Shown here in pieces: positions 6,526-11,319 of a DNA stretch of 11,319 nt. The position numbers and the translations under genes were made by a program. This stretch comes from DASXMX01 sp036794395 (GTDB taxonomy: Bacteria > Planctomycetota > Phycisphaerae > Tepidisphaerales > Tepidisphaeraceae), in assembly GCA_036794395.1 (NCBI GenBank), contig DAIRGS010000234.1:1-11319 (forward strand), in the 5' to 3' direction. The notes below the pieces were generated by a model that was given only the letters and a program-made list of their open reading frames with translations, was not told the DNA's origin and searched no databases. The number at the start of each line of letters is the position of its first letter. The first letter of the stretch is position 1.

Positions 6526-7440
6526 CTATTTTACGTTGGATGCAATCCCCTTGGCCGCGACCTTCCTTCGATAGACCGTGTCGCCGCAGGAGACGTAAAG
6601 GTAGTCCAAATCCTTCCCGCCGAACGTGCAGCTGATCAGTGAGCCGGGCTTTGGCTTGGGGAGCACGCCCAGCAGTTCGCCCGTTGGGGAGAAGATTTGC
6701 AGGCCCAGTGCAGTCGTTACATAAGCCCGGCCCGTTGAATCGATTCCCATGCCGTCCCCGTTGGCAACGTCGGGTTTCTTTTCCGGGGCGTTCATTTTCA
6801 TCGCCGGCTTTTTGTCGGCCAGCTTGCCGTCGGGCTGAACTGCGAATGTCCACACATTCACTCCCGCATAATCGCTGACGATCAGGGTCTTCTGGTCGGG
6901 GGAGAGGCCGATGCCATTGGGGTTTTTCAAAGATCCCACATCGGCCGCACTAACGGCTTTTGTCTTAGGGTCGAACATGGACACCTGACCCTTGCCGTGA
7001 CCGGTAAAGTAAACACGGCCGTCGCGCGTCACCGCCAGATCATTGGTGCCGATCTTATCAGCCAGGAGCTTTTCGGCCCCGTTGGGCAGCTCGAAAGAAA
7101 CCAGCTTCTTGTCGCCGATCGCGTAGAGCGTTTTGCCATCGGCGCTAAGCCGCGTGCCGCTGTATTTACCGTCGAACAGCCGCTTCTTCTCCAGCGTGGG
7201 CGACAGCGAATAAATCCCCGGCTTGTCCGCGTCCTTGCCCTTCATGTCGGAAAAATAAATGCTTCCGCTGGCCGGGTCGCACGACAGCCCATCGGCAAAG
7301 CCAATCCCCTGTATGGCGATCTGCCAATCTTCACCGGGAATCAGAATGCCCGCGAGCTTGTCGTTGTCTGCGGCACGGGCGGGCACGGATGCGAAAATGG
7401 AAATAAGGATCGCGGCGAGAAGCCATGCTGAACGCTTCAT
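6526..7440 (-). CDS. Exported SMP-30/gluconolactonase-like beta-propeller protein
   Basis: 304-aa protein with a Sec signal peptide (1-23, cleavage likely after A-R-A). It is made of beta-propeller blades of the SMP-30/gluconolactonase/LRE type, which hydrolyse sugar lactones or other esters with a single divalent metal. Visible blade motifs: F-A-D-G-L-S-C-D (48-55), T-N-D-L-A-V-T-R-D-G (132-141), N-P-N-G-I-G-L-S-P-D (173-182) and D-G-M-G-I-D-S-T-G (229-237). Asn133, Asn175 and an Asp at 229-234 fit the metal ligands. The first-blade Glu of SMP-30 is not obvious: the E-G-P motif is replaced by A-D-G, so activity may be altered. The ribosome site GAGAGGG (complement of 7446-7452) sits 5 nt before the ATG. 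It is convergent with the cupin gene, so any pathway link to the enolase/cupin pair is by proximity only. Confidence 0.86.
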   Translation of the reverse strand: MKRSAWLLAAILISIFASVPARAADNDKLAGILIPGEDWQIAIQGIGFADGLSCDPASGSIYFSDMKGKDADKPGIYSLSPTLEKKRLFDGKYSGTRLSADGKTLYAIGDKKLVSFELPNGAEKLLADKIGTNDLAVTRDGRVYFTGHGKGQVSMFDPKTKAVSAADVGSLKNPNGIGLSPDQKTLIVSDYAGVNVWTFAVQPDGKLADKKPAMKMNAPEKKPDVANGDGMGIDSTGRAYVTTALGLQIFSPTGELLGVLPKPKPGSLISCTFGGKDLDYLYVSCGDTVYRRKVAAKGIASNVK

Positions 7441-7461
7441 TGTTTCCCTCTCGTTGTTCTG

Positions 7462-7477
7462 CCTGATGACCTGATGA
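7462..7477. repeat. Tandem pair of CCTGATGA octamers in the SMP-30 leader
   Basis: Two perfect adjacent copies (7462-7469, 7470-7477) lie between the ribosome site and the predicted transcription start of the leftward gene. It could be a small operator or a chance duplication. Confidence 0.3.
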
Positions 7478-7496
7478 AATGACGGCGTCTCGGAGC

Positions 7497-7525
7497 AATA
7501 TCCGCGAAACCATGGGCTTTGTCGA
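7497..7525 (-). promoter_or_regulatory. Possible sigma-70 promoter of the SMP-30-like gene
   Basis: On the minus strand TCGACA (7525 to 7520, 5/6 to TTGACA), a 17-bp spacer and GATATT (7502 to 7497, 4/6 to TATAAT) are placed to start transcription near 7490. This gives a leader of about 50 nt. It directly abuts the palindromic element. Moderate support only. Confidence 0.35.
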
Positions 7526-7531
7526 TCATTT

Positions 7532-7840
7532 CGTCATGCCCCCGCTCCGGAGGGGTGCATGACAGTTTCGGGGGCCGTTCCTTATCCCCTCCCCTCACTC
7601 CAGGACTCTCTCCTCTTTCCCCTCCACCGGTACGCCGGGGGAGGGTAGGGAGGGGGCCGTCTTTTCACCGCCCGATAAGGGCATGCTCTTTCTATCATGT
7701 GGTCACATGCGCCGAGCATGCGCTCTCTGTGGCCCAGCGGCCACTTCGATTGGCAGCCAAAGCCCCCTCGCTACCCTCCCCCGGTATACCGGTGGCGGGG
7801 GAGAAGATGGCCGCCTAAAGTGTCATGCACCCGCTCCGGA
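7532..7840. repeat. Nested palindromic element flanked by 19-bp direct repeats
   Basis: The 591-bp gap 7441-8031 holds no convincing gene, and this element fills half of it. Its two ends carry the same sequence in direct orientation (7532-7550 and 7821-7839, 17/19 identical, core CCCGCTCCGG). An imperfect inverted pair is also present at the ends (7546-7566 with 7819-7840). Inside is a 39-bp inverted pair with four mismatches (7619-7657 with 7762-7800, G/C-rich with GGGGGAGGG). Innermost is GCATGCTC/GAGCATGC (7681-7688, 7714-7721) enclosing CATGTG-GT-CACATG (7696-7709). A side hairpin GTGGCC-CAGC-GGCCAC lies at 7729-7744, and another at 7533-7563. No transposase is encoded. It looks like a MITE or REP-type non-autonomous repeat. 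Confidence 0.75.
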
Positions 7841-8031
7841 AGCCGAACTAGAAATGTCACCCCGCCTTGCCGAATTATGCGCCACATGCGCCTGATCGGC
7901 GACCAGTCTTGAAGAGGAGGATTCCCATCCAACTTCCAACCACACATCCGTCCCGCCCAAAGAATCCACAGTTTTTTATCCGGACGTTGGCGGCAATTCT
8001 CTTCGGCTTGTAGTGCGTTGTCGCTAAGCGC
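7841..8031. other. Intergenic remainder upstream of the histidine kinase
   Basis: I see no gene, strong hairpin or clear -35/-10 pair here. AAGAGGAGGA at 7912-7921 looks like a Shine-Dalgarno, but no ATG, GTG or TTG stands at the right distance after it. A short T-run lies near 7971-7976. The kinase promoter is presumably here but is not recognisable by eye. Confidence 0.4.
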
Positions 8032-9960
8032 GTGAGGTTTTCACGACGATACACGGATTGGGAGACGTTCTATCCGGCCGTTTGCGAAATGTTTGCCGCC
8101 ATTATGAACCAGAACACATCAAATCAAGACTACGCCGCCTCGGATATTTCCGAGTTGGCCCGGCGGCAGGGCGGCGCTGGAAATGATCCCCTGCGAAGGC
8201 CCACCGCCAGCGCCGATCAAACCACGCGCACCGTCGCCCGCCGGTTGCTTTCGGCCTGCATCGTCGTCCCGGGCGTGCTTTGGTTCGTCACATTTGTCGG
8301 CGTGCGCCTCCAATGGTATGGCCTGGCAACCGCCTCGCTGCTGTTCGTTTGCTCCGTAACCGCCGCCTTCGGCGCGATTGTCTGGTTCAACGTCACCAAG
8401 CTGTCGCGATTGGATGAGCAACGCGCCCAGGCCCAGGAGCAGCTCAAGCTCGCTAAGGACGCCGCCGAGGCTGCCAATCGATTCAAGTCGATGTTCTTCG
8501 CGAACATCAGCCACGAAATCCGCACGCCGCTCACCGCGATTAATGGGTTCGCGGAATTGCTCCTGAATTCCGAGCGAACCGCCGATCAGCGCCTCTCCGA
8601 TGCCCGCGTCATTCGCCGCAATGGCGAGCATCTGCTCACGCTCATCAACGACATTCTTGATCTGTCCAAAATCGAAGCCGGTAAAATGTCCGTCGATCGC
8701 ATCCTCTGCTGCCCGGCCAAAGCCATTGGCGAGGTGGTTTCGCTGTTGCGTCCCCGCGCGGTGGAAAAAGGTTTGACGCTCGATGTGACTTTCGAAGGCC
8801 AGATCCCTAAACAGATCCAGACCGATCCGATGCGGCTGCGCCAGGTGCTGATCAACCTCGTGGCCAACGCCATTAAGTTCACCAAAGAAGGCGGGGTCAA
8901 ACTCAGCGTCTCGATCAAGCCCGAGCTCCGCGCCGAGAAACCTCTCCTCGAAGTCCGCATTGCCGACACCGGGATCGGCATCCCGACCCAGCAGCAGGCG
9001 GCGCTCTTCCAGCCCTTCGTCCAGGGCGATGCCAGCATTACCCGTCAATACGGCGGCTCGGGCCTGGGCCTGGCCATCTCCCAGCACTTTGCCCGCGCCC
9101 TGGGCGGCGATATCGCTCTCACCAGCGAGCCGGGACGCGGCAGCACTTTCACAGTCACCGTCGGCACCGGCTCACTGCTCAATGCCGAAGTTCACCATCG
9201 CCCGGAACTTGCGATGGATACGCAGGATAATTTCACCGGCCCGCGCGTCCGGATCGCCGGCTCCGTCCTCGTCGCCGAGGACGGTCTCGATAACCAGGCC
9301 CTCATCCTTGCCAAGCTCCAGGAGACCGGCTTAAGCGTCGAGATCGTCTCCAATGGGCAGCTTGCCTGTGAAAAGGCGCTTGCAGCGGTCGAATCAGGCA
9401 AACCCTATGACGTCATCCTGATGGACGTGCAGATGCCCGTCATGGACGGCTTCGCGGCCACCCTGTATCTCCGCGGCAAAGGCTATCGCGGCCCGGTCAT
9501 CGCACTCACCGCCAACGCCATGGAGCGCGACCGCACCAAATGCCTTAACGCCGGTTGCAATGATTTCGTCACCAAGCCCATTAAATCCAAGGAACTCTTC
9601 AAGGCGATCGGCCGCTACCTGAAGGTCGAGGAGATCGCCCCGCAGCCCGCCCTGTTCACAAAAGACGCGCCGGCTGCCACCCCGAGCCGTGCCGCCCGCG
9701 CCCAGCAATTCTACCAGATGCTTCCCGCGGAGCTGGCCCAGATGGAGCAGGCCGTCGAGCGCGAAGACCGCGTTCGCCTCAAGGAAATCGCCCAACTCCT
9801 CCTCGGCACCGCCGCCGCAGCGGGCTTGAAAGACCTCGCTCCACAGATCGCCAAACTCCTCATGTCCGCCGAGAGCGAGCGATCGTGGCTCGTGCTTCGG
9901 CAATCGGTTGCGGAATTCGCCCGCGACGCTCAGCCAAAGGTGCAGTCCCAAGCGGCATGA
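8032..9960 (+). CDS. Hybrid sensor histidine kinase with receiver and degenerate HPt-like C-terminus
   Basis: 642-aa membrane-anchored two-component protein. Two hydrophobic helices (about 72-92 and 96-119) with almost no loop between them are followed by a coiled coil (124-150). HisKA has His161 in S-H-E-I-R-T-P-L. The HATPase has N-box Asn275/Asn279, G1 D-T-G-I-G-I-P (312-318) and G2 G-G-S-G-L-G-L-A (341-348). The receiver spans about 411-531 with acidic pocket Glu416/Asp417, phospho-acceptor Asp465 (M-D-V-Q-M-P), Thr493 and Lys515. Residues 555-635 are helical and align with an HPt domain, but the expected A-H-x-L-K-G reads A-Q-L-L-L-G (587-592), so the acceptor His is Gln588. There is no PAS, GAF or periplasmic sensor domain. 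The GTG at 8032 is the longest start. ATGs at 8089 and 8104 are equally plausible, and none has a clear ribosome site. No cognate response regulator is adjacent. Kinase and receiver assignments are certain. Confidence 0.93.
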   Translation: MRFSRRYTDWETFYPAVCEMFAAIMNQNTSNQDYAASDISELARRQGGAGNDPLRRPTASADQTTRTVARRLLSACIVVPGVLWFVTFVGVRLQWYGLATASLLFVCSVTAAFGAIVWFNVTKLSRLDEQRAQAQEQLKLAKDAAEAANRFKSMFFANISHEIRTPLTAINGFAELLLNSERTADQRLSDARVIRRNGEHLLTLINDILDLSKIEAGKMSVDRILCCPAKAIGEVVSLLRPRAVEKGLTLDVTFEGQIPKQIQTDPMRLRQVLINLVANAIKFTKEGGVKLSVSIKPELRAEKPLLEVRIADTGIGIPTQQQAALFQPFVQGDASITRQYGGSGLGLAISQHFARALGGDIALTSEPGRGSTFTVTVGTGSLLNAEVHHRPELAMDTQDNFTGPRVRIAGSVLVAEDGLDNQALILAKLQETGLSVEIVSNGQLACEKALAAVESGKPYDVILMDVQMPVMDGFAATLYLRGKGYRGPVIALTANAMERDRTKCLNAGCNDFVTKPIKSKELFKAIGRYLKVEEIAPQPALFTKDAPAATPSRAARAQQFYQMLPAELAQMEQAVEREDRVRLKEIAQLLLGTAAAAGLKDLAPQIAKLLMSAESERSWLVLRQSVAEFARDAQPKVQSQAA

Positions 9961-9964
9961 CCGA

Positions 9965-10018
9965 CCGTCTCCTCCTCTCCCCCTCTCCTTGTCTCGTTGT
10001 CTTCTCCTCCGCCTCCTC
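9965..10018. other. Polypyrimidine tract between convergent genes
   Basis: On the + strand 49 of 54 bases are C or T, with single purines at 9967, 9991, 9996, 9999 and 10011. It spans the whole gap between the kinase stop and the PepSY gene stop. Such strand-asymmetric tracts can form triplex structures or act as C-rich rho-loading RNA for the rightward gene. No terminator hairpin is seen. Confidence 0.5.
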
Positions 10019-10598
10019 ACGGCGCGTAGGCGAAATAGAGCATCATACCGGCGGCATAGGCGCAGCTTGCGGTCAGGCAGACGATTCCCAACGTGTGATT
10101 CTTGACGCGCTTCCACCACAGGTAGACGCCCGAGACGGCGAACAGAATCATTGATAGTCCGGCGAGATCGCAGAAAAAAGCGTAGACATCGAAGAGCAGT
10201 TGATCGTCAGACCCACTCACTTTGTGGAGCATGATCAGGATGCCGACGAGACCGACGCGCTGGGTCGACAGATGAATTTGATGCTCTTTTGTGGGGATAT
10301 CGACGCGAATCATTGTGCCGGGGCGGACGACCCAGAAGCGGGTCATGCCGGGCGGCTGAGTCTGGGGGAACTGGATTCGGCCCGCAAGTGACAATTGTTT
10401 TTTGACGTTCGCGGCGAGCTGTTCTGGGGGCAGGGGATCGCTGGACTGGAGCGGGGCGGTTTGTGTTGTCGGGGGTGGCGAGGCGGCAACGAACCACGGG
10501 CGGTGCACCATCATGAAGCCGCTGATGAAATACATCATCAGGAAGATCAGGATGATCAGGCCGGCGTACAGATGGATTTTTCGGATGAAATTATACAT
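10017..10598 (-). CDS. PepSY-associated three-helix membrane protein (second of pair)
   Basis: 193-aa inner-membrane protein. TM1 spans about 10-30, a mostly soluble segment runs from about 35 to 115, TM2 is about 137-161 ending in S-G-V-Y-L-W-W-K-R, and TM3 is about 169-190. The L-H-K-V-S-G...A-V-S-G-V-Y-L-W-W pattern is that of PepSY-associated TM proteins (PepSY_TM type), often found with TonB-dependent iron or metal uptake genes and with membrane reductases. His9, His32 and His125 align with histidines of the upstream partner. The start at 10598 (M-Y-N-F-I-R-K) is 2 bp beyond the partner's stop. The open frame continues upstream to 10763, but that part lies inside the partner gene and is arginine/proline-rich shadow sequence. 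Clearly one operon with the next gene. Substrate or cofactor (haem, metal) unknown. Confidence 0.8.
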   Translation of the reverse strand: MYNFIRKIHLYAGLIILIFLMMYFISGFMMVHRPWFVAASPPPTTQTAPLQSSDPLPPEQLAANVKKQLSLAGRIQFPQTQPPGMTRFWVVRPGTMIRVDIPTKEHQIHLSTQRVGLVGILIMLHKVSGSDDQLLFDVYAFFCDLAGLSMILFAVSGVYLWWKRVKNHTLGIVCLTASCAYAAGMMLYFAYAP

Positions 10599-10600
10599 GT

Positions 10601-11233
10601 CTACCCATGGAACGTGACGAGAAGCATCATCGAGAGTGAGACGACGACGGCTGCGCCCAGCAGCAGCAGGCCGATGCGGCGTTCGCGCCGGCGGGCGGTC
10701 CAGAGGTAAACGCCGCTGATCCCGGCGAAGATGACGACGATCGTGCAAAGGTTTGTGTACCATCCCCAGGAACTTGCCAGGAGCGATTCGGGGTAGGTTT
10801 CGGATGAGCCGTGCAGGTCGCGGATGAGGGCCCAGACGTTCGAGCGCGTCTGAGTGATTTTTACGATGCCCGTTGCGGGCCGTACGTCGACATCATATTC
10901 CTTGCCGGGCCGGGCCAGATGGGCGTGGTAGGTATCGGGAGCGATCCATTGACCCTCGGTGGTGGAGAAGGGACCGCCAAATGAGCCGAGGGCGTGGAGA
11001 ATGGCGAGGTTGTTTTGCTTGCGGATCTGTGAGGCCTGCGGCTCGGGCTTGCCGTCGGTTTTGGGCAGGTCTGGGATCGCCATTTTTTGCTCCCAGGTTT
11101 GGATGCCGGCGGGGGACTTTGTAAATGCGAAAGGGTGATTGAAGTTGAGGGTGCTGATGCCCAGGAGGATCAGGTAGCTGAAGCACAGCAGGCCGCCGTA
11201 GATGTGGATGTTGAGAATGGTTTTTCGAAGCAA
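10601..11233 (-). CDS. PepSY-associated three-helix membrane protein (first of pair)
   Basis: 210-aa inner-membrane protein with the same plan as its downstream partner: TM1 about 8-30, soluble segment about 35-140, TM2 about 154-178 ending in S-G-V-Y-L-W-T, a basic R-R-R-E-R-R loop, and TM3 about 187-207. D-L-H-G near 139-142 followed by A-G-I-S-G-V-Y-L-W is the PepSY_TM signature. The soluble part is probably periplasmic, judged from the basic residues after TM2. I chose the TTG at 11233 because CCGAGG stands 5 nt before it and the start M-L-R-K-T-I-L-N-I-H matches the partner's N-terminus. The alternative GTG at 11278 adds 15 residues and has no ribosome site. The gene is complete in the window; its promoter and any operon genes upstream lie beyond the end. 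Confidence 0.8.
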   Translation of the reverse strand: MLRKTILNIHIYGGLLCFSYLILLGISTLNFNHPFAFTKSPAGIQTWEQKMAIPDLPKTDGKPEPQASQIRKQNNLAILHALGSFGGPFSTTEGQWIAPDTYHAHLARPGKEYDVDVRPATGIVKITQTRSNVWALIRDLHGSSETYPESLLASSWGWYTNLCTIVVIFAGISGVYLWTARRRERRIGLLLLGAAVVVSLSMMLLVTFHG

Positions 11234-11319
11234 TGGAACCTCGGTTGGTGGGCCTCGCCCGGAAAACTCAAGATTCACCGCGGAGCCGCGGCCTTCGGCT
11301 CGACTCGACCGCCTTCGGC
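11234..11319. other. Window end upstream of the PepSY pair
   Basis: GC-rich leader containing GCCGCGG-type palindromes (about 11284-11292), two copies of GCCTTCGGC near the end and CTCGACTCGAC. No gene start or promoter can be called. The repeats could be the edge of another palindromic element. Confidence 0.25.

Noticed and set aside
7532..7840. CRISPR array interpretation of the repeats
   Set aside because: Only two copies of the end repeat about 290 bp apart, no regular spacers, and no cas genes.
7519..7912. Several short plus-strand frames in the 7.4-8.0 kb gap
   Set aside because: They translate the palindromic repeat (Pro/Ser/Arg/Gly strings) and have no ribosome sites.
7912..8013. 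Strong Shine-Dalgarno-like AAGAGGAGGA followed by a 30-codon frame beginning with ATT
   Set aside because: ATT starts are very rare and the peptide has no recognisable feature; chance is more likely.
8119..9087. 322-codon minus-strand open frame opposite the histidine kinase
   Set aside because: Shadow of a high-GC gene with unmistakable HisKA/HATPase motifs; no recognisable domain or ribosome site.
9394..10119. Minus-strand frame spanning the kinase receiver and PepSY gene end
   Set aside because: Overlaps two well-supported genes in other frames; low-complexity Arg/Gly sequence.
10599..10763. 55-residue N-terminal extension of the second PepSY protein
   Set aside because: Lies entirely within the first PepSY gene in another frame; Arg/Pro-rich and not membrane-like; the ATG at 10598 fits the partner alignment.

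Overview
The window looks like a chromosomal segment of a GC-rich, free-living Gram-negative bacterium. Planctomycetota (Phycisphaerae- or Pirellulales-like) fits best. This rests on gene content only: a TPR/O-GlcNAc-transferase-type protein, an exported BNR sialidase-like protein, a Tat-exported cupin, an exported SMP-30-like protein, a hybrid histidine kinase, PepSY-type membrane proteins, weak or absent Shine-Dalgarno sequences at several starts, and palindromic intergenic repeats of the kind common in environmental genomes. The phylum is an inference. Verrucomicrobiota or Acidobacteriota cannot be excluded.

Layout: (i) 1-151 is a downstream flank with a small hairpin and an AT-rich palindromic repeat. 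(ii) 152-2326 (-) encodes a TPR + glycosyltransferase-41 protein. It diverges from 2422-3444 (+), a secreted BNR/sialidase-like protein. The 95-bp gap holds a convincing -35/-10 pair whose -10 also reads as a -10 on the other strand. (iii) 3479-4584 (+) is a compact two-gene unit, more AT-rich in parts than its surroundings: a PD-(D/E)XK nuclease-like protein and a stand-alone TOPRIM protein, overlapping by ATGA. It is the best candidate in the window for an undescribed, probably defence-related, system. (iv) 4749-6330 (+) is an enolase-superfamily dehydratase/epimerase followed 31 bp later by a Tat-exported cupin. (v) 6526-7440 (-) is an exported SMP-30/gluconolactonase-like beta-propeller, convergent with the cupin across an 81-bp near-perfect inverted-repeat element. 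(vi) 7441-8031 is a 591-bp non-coding gap holding a large, roughly concentric nested palindrome flanked by 19-bp direct repeats. (vii) 8032-9960 (+) is a hybrid histidine kinase with receiver and a C-terminal HPt-like segment that has lost its phospho-accepting histidine. (viii) 10017-11233 (-) is a tight pair of three-helix PepSY-type membrane proteins that look like diverged duplicates.

Functionally this is a mosaic rather than one pathway. The enolase-family enzyme and cupin form one probable operon and the PepSY pair another. The SMP-30 protein could act on related small molecules in the periplasm, but it is separately transcribed. The nuclease-TOPRIM pair sits as an island between unrelated metabolic genes. 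No tRNA, rRNA, CRISPR array, transposase or integrase was seen.
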